Shown: positions 42,789 through 52,204 of the stretch, piece by piece
How the letters are laid out: every line of letters begins with the position of its first letter
Position numbering within the stretch: the first letter of the stretch is position 1
NCBI GenBank assembly: GCA_003152075.1
Contig: PLZG01000067.1
Span: 1 to 52,396 of the forward strand
DNA length: 52,396 nucleotides
Reading direction: 5' to 3'
Origin: a candidate division FCPU426 bacterium
Lineage (GTDB): Bacteria > Oederibacteriota > Muellerivitia > Muellerivitales > Muellerivitaceae
The notes under the pieces: generated by a model
What the model was told of the DNA's origin: nothing
Database searches by the model: none
The model's input: the letters and a program-made list of their open reading frames with translations, nothing else
Translations under genes and position numbers: made by a program

Positions 42789-44000
42789 ATGAAAAAGGAT
42801 TTTTGGCGTGGTGAAATCTGTCGACCATCGACTGCCGACCGACGACTAATATTGGGTTTGCTTCTGTTCCTGCCTGTTTTCCAAGGCTGCTCCCTCCTCT
42901 TTGTCGCCAAGGGTGGTACCCACTATGTCGCGGCCAAGGGGGGAAAGGTCCCGGATGCGGCCTCCCAAGCCGTTGAAATGGAAGGTCCTCCCGTTTTTGA
43001 ATACAAAGTGCAGGAAGGGGACAGCTTCAAGACTATCTCCCAGAGATTTTATGGAAGCACCTCCAAAGCCTCCAAGATCGTTAGGGCCAATCATTTGAAT
43101 TCGAGGAAGGATCCCGTTAAGGACACGGTTATCAATATTGTTGACCCTGTTTATTTTCCTAGCCCGGATGAGCTGAGGCAGAAGGTTGTGCTCCCTCCGG
43201 CCAAGGCCAAAAGGCCCAAGGTTAGTAAAACACCCCAACCGGTTACGACACCATTCCCAACCCCAACCGCGGAACCGGCACCGCAAAAGGTGGATAAAGT
43301 TGCCCGTCCCAAGGTGAACAACGCTTTCGCCCCGGGAGAAAAATTGAAGTTTGAGATCAGGGCACTTTCCATCCTGGGCGGTTATGGAAGCATGGAAGTG
43401 GGGGATTACACGACGGTTAATAAAAGACCCTGTGTTCCTTTGATCATCCGCGCGAACGCGGTCTTGCCATTGAGTAGTATTTTCGACGTCAATGACCTGC
43501 AAACCAGTTATTTCGACTCGGTGGATTTCATCCCTTGGAAGTTCCAGAACAAGGTCGTGGAGGGAAACTATAAGGCCCATAATTTGGAAACCTTCGACCA
43601 GATCAAGCACAAGGCCGTGCGGTTACACAACGAGGACGCCCCCGAGAACATGGAAATAGCCCCCTTTTCGCAGGACATTATTTCCTGTTTCTACTATTTT
43701 CGGTTATTACCCATGGAAATTGGGAAAACCTATGACATTCCGACCATGTCCGGCGGGAAGAATTACCATTTATACGTGAACGTGGTAAAGCAGGAAAAAA
43801 TCACCGTTCCCGCGGGCACCTTTGATTGCCTTCGCATCAAGCCGATCATCAAACAGGGGACGATCTTTCGCACGAATGAGGATATTGATTGTTGGGTGAC
43901 CGCCGATTCACGGCACATTCCGGTAAAGATTCAGACCGGAATTGTAATTGGAAGTATTGACGTGGATCTGCTGGAGGCTAACCTGCCGCCCATCAAATAG
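42789..44000 (+). CDS. LysM-like plus DUF3108 lipoprotein, second copy
   Basis: 403 residues, paralogous over its length to 41554-42732 (for example APGEKLKFEIRALSILGGYG, QDIISCFYYFRLLPMEIGK and AGTFDCLRIKP). LysM-like segment: YKVQEGDSFKTISQRFYG. The lipoprotein signal (LGLLLFLPVFQGC) is preceded by an unusually long hydrophilic stretch, RGEICRPSTADRR. This part is encoded by a family C repeat half (42818-42849), which seems to have inserted at the start of the gene. Tandem duplication followed by divergence explains the pair. Confidence 0.85.
   Translation: MKKDFWRGEICRPSTADRRLILGLLLFLPVFQGCSLLFVAKGGTHYVAAKGGKVPDAASQAVEMEGPPVFEYKVQEGDSFKTISQRFYGSTSKASKIVRANHLNSRKDPVKDTVINIVDPVYFPSPDELRQKVVLPPAKAKRPKVSKTPQPVTTPFPTPTAEPAPQKVDKVARPKVNNAFAPGEKLKFEIRALSILGGYGSMEVGDYTTVNKRPCVPLIIRANAVLPLSSIFDVNDLQTSYFDSVDFIPWKFQNKVVEGNYKAHNLETFDQIKHKAVRLHNEDAPENMEIAPFSQDIISCFYYFRLLPMEIGKTYDIPTMSGGKNYHLYVNVVKQEKITVPAGTFDCLRIKPIIKQGTIFRTNEDIDCWVTADSRHIPVKIQTGIVIGSIDVDLLEANLPPIK
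42818..42849. repeat. Family C repeat half inside a coding region
   Basis: CTGTCGACCATCGACTGCCG then ACCGACGACTAA has the GTCGAC/CGACTG units of family C and lies within the 5' end of the second LysM lipoprotein gene. There is no second arm. Confidence 0.55.
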
Positions 44001-44083
44001 TCGACAGTCGACAGCCAAGAATTATCTTCTTTTGTGATTAGTCGTTTTATCTGTCGACTACGGACTGTCGGCTGTTGACTGGT
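43998..44083. repeat. Family C repeat, copy 2
   Basis: Left arm TAGTCGACAGTCGACAGCC starts at the lipoprotein stop codon. The right arm CTGTCGACTACGGACTGTCG then GCTGTTGACTGG ends at the 3' end of the convergent membrane-protein gene. The arms are imperfectly complementary. It could act as a bidirectional terminator-like hairpin. Confidence 0.6.
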
Positions 44084-44084
44084 G

Positions 44085-45410
44085 TTAGTAAAGCGCGTTA
44101 GTCCGGCGCTCGCCCATCAAGTGGTAGTTCTTTTCCTGCATGGCCCTCACGATTAGATCCCTCTCCTTGTAGAGTGATTTCTTTTGGAAGTTGTCGAAAG
44201 CCAAGCCCACATGAAAAACCAGGTTGCATACCAAAAGGACTTTCGCGGTGGCCAGGAACCAATTTTTGGAAGTCCACGGGCTGAAGACATAAAAAGCGTA
44301 AAACATCACGACGGGCAAGGTGAGGTAATAGGTGTGGGAGGCTGGGGTTTTGAAGGTAAAAAGAAAGCTCAAATAGATGAGTAGAAAGGTTGTCCAAGCC
44401 AGGGTCTTTACGGAGGTCCAATCCTTTTGTGGGTGCTTTTTCCGCAAGCCTGAAAACAACATGATGACTGGTTGAAGGATTCCTAGGATGAAGGCTGCAA
44501 TGGCAAAGGGCCCTACCCATATGTATTCCTTGAGGAAGGCCAGGCGCTCGTCGGTATGCGCCCCAATGAAACGGGGGATTTCACAACTGGCCAAGGAGAA
44601 ATAACGGGCCAGGATTGTAAAAACTTCCAGGAGATTAGAGGGGTTGAAAGACAAGGCTTCCTGGGTTCCGCCGGATCCCTGGTGGAAACCGTATTGGAGA
44701 TAGGTTGGGAAGAGAAAACTTCCAGAGGCTAGACATCCCAAAAGAAACAAAGCCAAGGAAGCTGGTAGGGTGGAAGGCCGTGTTTTCGCCTTGAGAATAA
44801 AAGTGAAAAGGACAAAAGGCCCCAATAAAACATAGGAAAGGTGGAATTGGGCGATCCATAACCAGCCAAAACCCATCATGAAAAAACAAAGCCGGGGAGA
44901 GATGATTTTCAGGGAAAGGTTAGGGATGGTTTCGAAAAAGCCCAGGAAGAAAAGTACGGAGCCGAATAAAACATAGGAAACGTTGAGGATATTAGTGGAA
45001 AAGTCCAAAGTCCAGGGGGAGGTCATAAGCCATCCCCAAAGAAGCCACTTGGGACATTTCGGAAGGCGTTTGGAAAAATACCAGGCTAACAAACACAAAG
45101 CTCCGAAGGATAAGAGGTTCAATAGAAGATAGGAGGCTTCAGGTATGGATAGAATTCTCAGGGGGAGGCCAACGATTAATCCTTCCAGGGCCCCGGGGAC
45201 CTGCATACCCTCCACAACATCAGGCCCAAAGTAAGGCCAGGAACCGGTGCAGGCATATTTCAAACCGATCAGGTAGGTTTGCCTTGGATCATCGCCGCTG
45301 ATATTCGAACAAAGACCGAATCCCAAACGAAAAAGAAAGAGGAGTCCCAAGGCGATCACAATCCCCCGAGGAGAATCCAGGAAAGCGGTTTGGTTTGAGG
45401 ATTTTTTCAT
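44085..45410 (-). CDS. Polytopic membrane protein, putative GT-C glycosyltransferase
   Basis: 441 residues with about ten membrane segments. The first periplasmic loop holds SGDDPRQTYLIGLKYACTG, an acidic pair placed as in GT-C enzymes (ArnT/PMT family), which move sugars from lipid-linked donors. The family is not named with confidence. On the minus strand, TATAAT (45451-45446) and AAGG (45419-45416) precede the ATG. Its location within the LPS-core locus suggests a role in surface glycan modification. Confidence 0.7.
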   Translation of the reverse strand: MKKSSNQTAFLDSPRGIVIALGLLFLFRLGFGLCSNISGDDPRQTYLIGLKYACTGSWPYFGPDVVEGMQVPGALEGLIVGLPLRILSIPEASYLLLNLLSFGALCLLAWYFSKRLPKCPKWLLWGWLMTSPWTLDFSTNILNVSYVLFGSVLFFLGFFETIPNLSLKIISPRLCFFMMGFGWLWIAQFHLSYVLLGPFVLFTFILKAKTRPSTLPASLALFLLGCLASGSFLFPTYLQYGFHQGSGGTQEALSFNPSNLLEVFTILARYFSLASCEIPRFIGAHTDERLAFLKEYIWVGPFAIAAFILGILQPVIMLFSGLRKKHPQKDWTSVKTLAWTTFLLIYLSFLFTFKTPASHTYYLTLPVVMFYAFYVFSPWTSKNWFLATAKVLLVCNLVFHVGLAFDNFQKKSLYKERDLIVRAMQEKNYHLMGERRTNALY

Positions 45411-45564
45411 GAGGACCTTAAGGCTGGAAGGCTTGAATTTGACTCATTATATGGATAAATCCCAGGGGCGGAGCTAAAATGTGCCATCGTTTCCCGTGGG
45501 GAATTTTTAGTTCGATAAAACCGGGAACGCCTCATTCAACTTTTAGAAACGAGAACTTCCTTCC

Positions 45565-46581
45565 GTGAAAAACAAAACCATCCTTTCCTCGGTGGATAAA
45601 TCCGAATTATTAGCCCTGGTGGGGGCCCTTCAAAACAAGAAAGTCGTTGTCGTTGGTGACGTCATGTTGGACGTCTATATCCAGGGATCGGTGGCCCGTA
45701 TTTCTCCCGAGGCGCCTATCCCCGTGGTTGAGATCAACGAAGACGACAAGAAGATCCCGGGTGGGGCGGCCAACGTGGCCTGCAACATCACCGCCCTGGG
45801 AGGGAAATCCTCCATTATCGGCACCATGGGCCGTGATTCGGCGGGGAAAGAGTTAATCCGGCAGTTGAAAAACCGCCAAGTTCAAACGAGGGGGTTGTTG
45901 GCCCTGGGAGACAGGCCGACCACGGAAAAAACCCGCGTTATCGCCAATACCCAGCAGGTCGTTCGCTACGACAGGGAAGTGAAAGCCGACCTCACCAACC
46001 AACAAGCCGATCAAATTGTCAGCAAGGCCATCCAGGAAATCAAAGACGCGGATGGGGTTATTTTCGAGGATTACAACAAGGGCCTCCTGACCTCCCGGGT
46101 CATCCGTAAAATTATCGCTTTCGCCAAGTCCAAGAAAAAAATCATCACGGTAGACCCGAAATTCCACAATTTTTTTGAGTTCAAGGGCGTCACCGTCATG
46201 AAGCCCAACATGAAAGAAGTAACGGAGGCCCTGGGGCCCGAGGCCGACGGGCAGGATTTCGAGAGCATCGGGCAGAAGGTGATGAAAAAATTGGAGTGCC
46301 GCGCGGTGGTGCTGACCCGAAGCGAGCATGGCATGACAATATTCGAAAATGGCCAGCCGCCCCGGACGATCCCCACCGTGGCCCGGGAAGTTTACGACGT
46401 TTCAGGAGCGGGAGACACCGTCATCGCCACCCTGACCTTGGCTCTTACCGCGGGCGCGTCCCTGCTTCAGGCGGCCACGCTAGCCAATTACGCCGCTGGA
46501 ATTGAGGTCGAAAAACTGGGCGTGGCGACCGTCTCGGCGGAAGAATTGACCCAGCGCCTCCTGGAAGAAATGAACCGCTGA
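45565..46581 (+). CDS. hldA: D-glycero-beta-D-manno-heptose 7-phosphate kinase (RfaE1), second copy
   Basis: 338-residue PfkB-fold kinase very like the N-terminal domain of canonical HldE: VVGDVMLDVYIQGSVARISP, EAPIPVVE, KIPGGAANVACNITALGG, DRPTTEKTRVIA and VSGAGDT. It makes heptose 1,7-bisphosphate, the substrate of GmhB (37477-38067). GTG start without an obvious ribosome-binding site. A metallophosphoesterase and the second RfaE2 follow in the same direction. This is the copy best suited to the LPS heptose pathway. Confidence 0.92.
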   Translation: MKNKTILSSVDKSELLALVGALQNKKVVVVGDVMLDVYIQGSVARISPEAPIPVVEINEDDKKIPGGAANVACNITALGGKSSIIGTMGRDSAGKELIRQLKNRQVQTRGLLALGDRPTTEKTRVIANTQQVVRYDREVKADLTNQQADQIVSKAIQEIKDADGVIFEDYNKGLLTSRVIRKIIAFAKSKKKIITVDPKFHNFFEFKGVTVMKPNMKEVTEALGPEADGQDFESIGQKVMKKLECRAVVLTRSEHGMTIFENGQPPRTIPTVAREVYDVSGAGDTVIATLTLALTAGASLLQAATLANYAAGIEVEKLGVATVSAEELTQRLLEEMNR

Positions 46582-46584
46582 GAG

Positions 46585-47721
46585 ATGGCCCTCCAACCGC
46601 TTTTTTGGTTATTCCTTCTATGCCAGTTCCTGATTTTTATTTTCCTCGTGAACCGGGTCAGTTTTCATCCTTTGAGGGTCATACCGGAAGCCATGTGGGT
46701 CATTTCCTGGACCATTTTCTTGTTCGCCCTCGATTTAGCTTTGATCCTGGGGCTCGCCCATGCCTGGGATTTCAGGCCGGAGGTTTTTCTTGGCCTGTCT
46801 TTCTCCTGGAAACTTTTCATCGTCGGTTTGGTCCTATGGGTGTTTTTAATGGCGGCGAACCACATCGAATGGTATTGGGTCCGACGCCAGCCCGTGGACG
46901 CCCGCATGACCCGCCAAATTTTCCCCAACCATCCTCCCCGATGGAAACTGCCTTTAGGTTTCCTGGAAAACATCTATATCGATAACCAGGTTTATGACCT
47001 GGAGGTGGTGGAATATGACCTTTACTTGCCCGGTTGGCCCAAGGAGTTTTCGGGCCTTTCCCTGGTCCAGGTTTCGGATATCCATTATGGAAAATATATC
47101 CACAAGGATTACCTGCGGATGGTTTTCGACGAGGCAAAAAAGCTTAAGCCCGATTTCTTTGCCCTCACGGGGGACTTCGTTTCCCACATCAAAGACATCG
47201 CCCCGATGAAGGGATTGTTGAAGGGCTTTAAGGCTCCCATGGGCGTTTATGCGCTCCTGGGAAATCACGACCATTGGGCTGATGGGCCTGCCATGCGAAA
47301 GGTTTTAGAGGGGGACGGAATCAAGGTGCTTCAAAACGAGGTGGTTTACTTGAAACGCAAGGGCAAGACTCTTGCCCTGCTTGGCGCCGATGATTTATGG
47401 GAGGGAAAAAAGGATGTTACTCCGCTTTTAAACGCGAAAGGCGACGCCAAAATCCTTTTAGCCCATCAGCCCGACCATTTTTATTTGGCCAAGAAACTGA
47501 AGGTGAATTTGCAGATTTCCGGCCATTGCCATGGGGGACAGATTTGCTTTCCCATCGTGGGACCATTGATCATTCCAACTGTCCAGGGACGTAAATTCGC
47601 CGCGGGGTTCATGAGGGAAAAGGGAGTCACCCTTTTTATTCACCGGGGCATTGGCGGGTTCCCCCCCCTGCGTACCCTTTGCCGTCCCCAGGTGGTGAAG
47701 TTAGTATTGAAGACGGCCTGA
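46585..47721 (+). CDS. Membrane-anchored metallophosphoesterase
   Basis: 378 residues. Three hydrophobic segments fill the first ~100 residues, followed by a calcineurin-like domain of the YkuE type: VSDIHYGKY, ALTGDFVSH, LLGNHDHWAD, LLAHQPDHF and ISGHCHGGQ supply the metal ligands. Relatives include UDP-2,3-diacylglucosamine hydrolases such as LpxG, which would suit this LPS locus, but the substrate is not provable here. The start is four bases after the kinase stop, suggesting coupling. Confidence 0.88.
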   Translation: MALQPLFWLFLLCQFLIFIFLVNRVSFHPLRVIPEAMWVISWTIFLFALDLALILGLAHAWDFRPEVFLGLSFSWKLFIVGLVLWVFLMAANHIEWYWVRRQPVDARMTRQIFPNHPPRWKLPLGFLENIYIDNQVYDLEVVEYDLYLPGWPKEFSGLSLVQVSDIHYGKYIHKDYLRMVFDEAKKLKPDFFALTGDFVSHIKDIAPMKGLLKGFKAPMGVYALLGNHDHWADGPAMRKVLEGDGIKVLQNEVVYLKRKGKTLALLGADDLWEGKKDVTPLLNAKGDAKILLAHQPDHFYLAKKLKVNLQISGHCHGGQICFPIVGPLIIPTVQGRKFAAGFMREKGVTLFIHRGIGGFPPLRTLCRPQVVKLVLKTA

Positions 47722-47741
47722 AGCGGAAGAAAATTTAAAAA

Positions 47742-47766
47742 CGTGGAACAGAACCGATGTTCCACG
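47742..47766. promoter_or_regulatory. Inverted repeat of parS-like half sites
   Basis: CGTGGAACA (47742-47750) and TGTTCCACG (47758-47766) form a perfect 9-bp inverted repeat around GAACCGA. The halves equal the two halves of a parS-like TGTTCCACGTGGAACA but in outward order. No T-run, so not a usual terminator. Confidence 0.4.
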
Positions 47767-47780
47767 AAAAATTTGAAAAC

Positions 47781-47809
47781 TTGCCAGAACAGACCCCATT
47801 CCCTATAAT
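47781..47809 (+). promoter_or_regulatory. Promoter of the second RfaE2-kdsB-pyrG-kdsA run
   Basis: TTGCCA (47781-47786), 17-base spacer, perfect TATAAT (47804-47809). Predicted start near 47816, about 22 bases before the TTG start codon. Confidence 0.6.
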
Positions 47810-47837
47810 TACCCATCCCAAGTGAAGTAGAGATGAA

Positions 47838-48320
47838 TTGGAACATTTTTTAGAACCTACCAAGTTAGCGCCGATCCTAAGACTTCAAAAATCCCAAGGC
47901 AAAAAAGTCGTCTTCACCAACGGTGTTTTCGATTTATTGCATTTAGGCCATGTGACCTACCTCAAGGAAGCCCGCAAGCAGGGGGACCTGCTGGTGGTGG
48001 GCCTCAACAGTGACGCCTCGGTGAAGCGCATCAAGGGCCCCCTGAAACCCCTCCTACCCCTGGAGGAAAGGGCCGAAATGCTCCTGGCGCTGGATTGCGT
48101 GGATTATGTGTCTTTCTTTGGGGAAGATGATCCCTACAACATCATCAATATTCTAAAGCCCGACGTCCTGGTCAAGGGTGGCGACTGGGCTATCGACAAG
48201 ATCATTGGCGCCGACCTAGTGAAATCCTGGGGTGGAAAGGTCATGAATATCCCAGTGGTTGAGGGCCGTTCCACCACCAACCTCATTGAGATCGTCAAGG
48301 ACCGCTATGGCAAAAAATAA
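47838..48320 (+). CDS. HldE nucleotidyltransferase-domain protein (RfaE2), second copy
   Basis: 160-residue cytidylyltransferase-fold enzyme: VVFTNGVFDLLHLGHVTYL with the HxGH-type site, VGLNSDASVKRIKG, LLPLEERAEMLLALD, VKGGDW and VEGRSTTNLIEIV. It transfers AMP to heptose 1-phosphate to form ADP-heptose. A TTG start at 47838 is used because the nearby ATG (47833) is in another frame. It overlaps kdsB by 14 bases. Paralogue of 39962-40453; residues differ at the active site (NGVFD versus NGCFD). Confidence 0.92.
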   Translation: MEHFLEPTKLAPILRLQKSQGKKVVFTNGVFDLLHLGHVTYLKEARKQGDLLVVGLNSDASVKRIKGPLKPLLPLEERAEMLLALDCVDYVSFFGEDDPYNIINILKPDVLVKGGDWAIDKIIGADLVKSWGGKVMNIPVVEGRSTTNLIEIVKDRYGKK

Positions 48321-49041
48321 GGTCATCGGGGTCATTCCCTCACGTTATGGGGCCCAAAGGTTTCCCGGCAAGCCCTTAGCGCTCATCGGGGGCGTGCCCA
48401 TGATCGTGCGGGTGGTCAGGCAGTCCCGGAAGGCCAAGCGTCTGACCGAAGTTTGGGTGGCTACTGATGACAAGAGGATCGCGGACGTGGTTGAAAAAGC
48501 CGGGGCCAGGGCGGTGATGACGCCGCCCTCGTTGAAGTCGGGAACCGATCGGATCGCTTACGCCGTGCGGGATCAGCAGGTAGATATCGTGGTGAATATC
48601 CAGGGGGACGAGCCGGTTATGGCGCCTCAGGCCATTGACGCGGCCGTGGAAGTGCTTGAAAAGGACCATCGTGTTTTGATGTCCACGGTCGTCATACCAT
48701 TGTTGGATAAAAAAGAATGGTTGGACCCCAACGTGGTCAAGGCCGTGCTTGGCTCCAAAGGGGATGTGTTATATTTCTCGCGGGCGCCCATACCCCATCC
48801 CCGGGATGGTGGAATGCCCAAGGCCTACAAGCATATGGGCCTATATGGATACCGCCCGGCCTGGCTGCAATTGATGGCGACTTTGAAACCCACGCCTCTG
48901 GAATTGACGGAGACATTGGAGCAGCTGCGGGCTATGGAAAACGGAGTCATGATCCGCGCGGCCATAAGAAAAGTTGAATCTATCGCGGTAGATGTTCCCG
49001 CGGATGTTAAAAAGGTCGAAAGATTTTTGAGGAAAAAATAA
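48307..49041 (+). CDS. kdsB: 3-deoxy-manno-octulosonate cytidylyltransferase
   Basis: Activates KDO as CMP-KDO for lipid A-core synthesis. 244 residues, with VIGVIPSRYGAQRFPGKPL at the N-terminus, VNIQGDEPVM and YFSRAPIPHPRD. The ATG at 48307, overlapping the upstream gene by 14 bases and preceded by AAGGA, gives the usual length; an in-frame start at 48259 would add 16 residues with no homology. Same operon as RfaE2, pyrG and kdsA. Confidence 0.95.
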   Translation: MAKNKVIGVIPSRYGAQRFPGKPLALIGGVPMIVRVVRQSRKAKRLTEVWVATDDKRIADVVEKAGARAVMTPPSLKSGTDRIAYAVRDQQVDIVVNIQGDEPVMAPQAIDAAVEVLEKDHRVLMSTVVIPLLDKKEWLDPNVVKAVLGSKGDVLYFSRAPIPHPRDGGMPKAYKHMGLYGYRPAWLQLMATLKPTPLELTETLEQLRAMENGVMIRAAIRKVESIAVDVPADVKKVERFLRKK

Positions 49042-50688
<1,647 letters not shown>

Positions 50689-50719
50689 TAGCTTCCAACT
50701 GGTGGCCAAAGGACTTTGA

Positions 50720-51526
50720 ATGAATGAAGTATCGCAGTTAGGCAGAAACGGAAAGTTTTTCGTGATCGCCGGCCCTTGCGTTGTAGAAGGGATTGAATTT
50801 CTTTTGAGTGCCGCCAAGACCATCAAGGCCATCACGGATGAATTGCGGGTTCCCCTTGTTTTCAAATCCTCCTATGACAAAGCCAATCGTTCCTCAGGTA
50901 AAAGCTTCCGGGGGCTTGGAATTAAAAAAGGTCTCGAGGCGATGGCTTTGGTGAAAAAGAAACTGGGGATTCCCATTCTGACGGATATCCATGAAATTGG
51001 AGAAGTGAAGACCGCCGCCAAGGTGGCCGATGTGCTCCAGGTCCCCGCTTTTCTTTCCAGACAGACCAGTCTTTTGACGGCTGCGGCGCGAACAGGCCGG
51101 GCAGTTAACGTCAAGAAGGGCCAGTTCATGGCGCCCTGGGAAATGGAAAATGTGGTGGAAAAATTGTGGAAGGCTGGGGCGAAAAACGTCTGGCTGACAG
51201 AGCGGGGAACTACCTTCGGTTACAATAATCTGGTGGTGGACTACCGGGGGATTCCTGAAATGCAAAAGACCGGCTGTCCGGTGATATTCGACGGCACCCA
51301 TAGCGTGCAACAGCCAGCCGCCAAGGGGACCACCAGTGGTGGCACCCGAGAACATGTTCCGACCTTGGTTAGGGCCGCGATGGCTGCCGGCGCGGACGGA
51401 CTTTTCCTGGAAGTGCATCCCAATCCGCTAAAGGCCAAGTCGGACGCCGCGACCCAGATTACCTTTGAGACTTTCCGGCAAGTGTTGAAAGACAGTCTCG
51501 CCATCCGAAAAGCACTCCAAAAATAA
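50720..51526 (+). CDS. kdsA: 3-deoxy-8-phosphooctulonate synthase
   Basis: Condenses phosphoenolpyruvate with arabinose 5-phosphate to form KDO 8-phosphate. 268 residues with FVIAGPCVVEG, SSYDKANRSS, GIPILTDIHE and FDGTHSVQQP. Cys20 in AGPC occupies the place of the metal-binding Cys of class II enzymes (Aquifex type), so this one is probably metal-dependent; the E. coli type has Asn there. It follows pyrG by 31 bases. Confidence 0.95.
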   Translation: MNEVSQLGRNGKFFVIAGPCVVEGIEFLLSAAKTIKAITDELRVPLVFKSSYDKANRSSGKSFRGLGIKKGLEAMALVKKKLGIPILTDIHEIGEVKTAAKVADVLQVPAFLSRQTSLLTAAARTGRAVNVKKGQFMAPWEMENVVEKLWKAGAKNVWLTERGTTFGYNNLVVDYRGIPEMQKTGCPVIFDGTHSVQQPAAKGTTSGGTREHVPTLVRAAMAAGADGLFLEVHPNPLKAKSDAATQITFETFRQVLKDSLAIRKALQK

Positions 51527-51633
51527 TAACCAAAGAGCACACAGAGGGCACAGAGTAAGACTTAAATTCTTTTTGGTTTTGAAAAAATTGTTTTGCCGTA
51601 CTCTGAGAACTCTGTGACCTCTGTGGTGAAAAG
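51526..51633. repeat. Family A palindromic repeat, copy 5 (CACAGAG variant)
   Basis: Left arm ACCAAAGAGCACACAGAGG then GCACAGAGTA. The right arm has TACTCTGAGAACTCTGTG then ACCTCTGTGGTG. The unit is CACAGAG instead of CACCAAG in both arms. The internal box is TTTTGCCGTA, reverse complement TACGGCAAAA, which links it to copies 2 and 4. Lies between kdsA and the RNase H gene. Confidence 0.82.
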
Positions 51634-51640
51634 GTGTTGA

Positions 51641-52045
51641 ATGTCCTATCAAATCTATACCGATGGCGCTTGTCGTGGAAATCCGGGTCCTTCCGGAATT
51701 GGGGCGGTTATTCTCAAAGGCGACAAGGTTGTTCACGAAATCGCTAAATTTATTGGCACTACTACCAATAATGTGGCGGAATACGAGGCATTACTTGCGG
51801 CCTTGGACTATTGCGTGAAGAAAAAGATATCCCCGGTGGAAATCCTAGCCGACAGCCAATTAATGATCCGTCAGTTGTCGGGTCAATACAAAGTGAAGCA
51901 TCCGAACATCATTCCCCTTCATCAAAAAGCGAAAGAGTATCTTACCCATTTGAAAGTGACTGGGTTCACTCACGTGATGCGGGAATTCAATAAAAGAGCG
52001 GACGAACTGGCTAACGAGGGTATCGACAACCACTTTTCAAAATAA
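51641..52045 (+). CDS. rnhA: Ribonuclease HI family protein
   Basis: 134 residues. Cuts RNA in RNA-DNA hybrids. The four acidic residues are in place: D8 in IYTDGACRGNPGPSG, E47 in NNVAEYEAL, D71 in ILADSQLMIRQLSG and D121 in NKRADELAN. It lacks the basic handle of E. coli RnhA, resembling the YpdQ/archaeal-like group with reverse-transcriptase RNase H similarity. AAAAGG precedes the ATG. kdsA lies upstream and rnpB downstream, each across a hairpin repeat. Confidence 0.92.
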   Translation: MSYQIYTDGACRGNPGPSGIGAVILKGDKVVHEIAKFIGTTTNNVAEYEALLAALDYCVKKKISPVEILADSQLMIRQLSGQYKVKHPNIIPLHQKAKEYLTHLKVTGFTHVMREFNKRADELANEGIDNHFSK

Positions 52046-52059
52046 AAATCTAAGACTGT

Positions 52060-52155
52060 TGAACCACCAAGGCACCAAGGGCACCAAGAAAACCGAACAA
52101 AACCAAAGATTTTAGATTTTGTCTTCCTTGGTGCCCTTGGTGTCTTGGTGGTTCA
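52060..52155. repeat. Family A palindromic repeat, copy 6 (rnhA-rnpB)
   Basis: Left arm TGAACCACCAAGGCACCAAG then GGCACCAAG. The right arm CCTTGGTGCCCTTGG then TGTCTTGGTGGTTCA. 28 or so paired positions, one of the best-preserved copies. It lies between the RNase H gene and the rnpB promoter region. Confidence 0.88.
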
Positions 52156-52191
52156 TAGTCTTGGTCGCTGGATTTTAAGCCTCTTTGGCCC

Positions 52192-52197
52192 TATCAT
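52192..52197 (+). promoter_or_regulatory. -10 box of rnpB
   Basis: TATCAT ends eight bases before the expected RNA 5' end at about 52205. The -35 region (TGGATT near 52169) is weak. Confidence 0.4.
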
Positions 52198-52204
52198 GCC
52201 TCTT

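Noticed and set aside
42846-43610. 254-codon antisense open frame opposite the second LysM lipoprotein
   Set aside because: Shadow frame without motifs or start signals; the paralogous plus-strand gene is clear.
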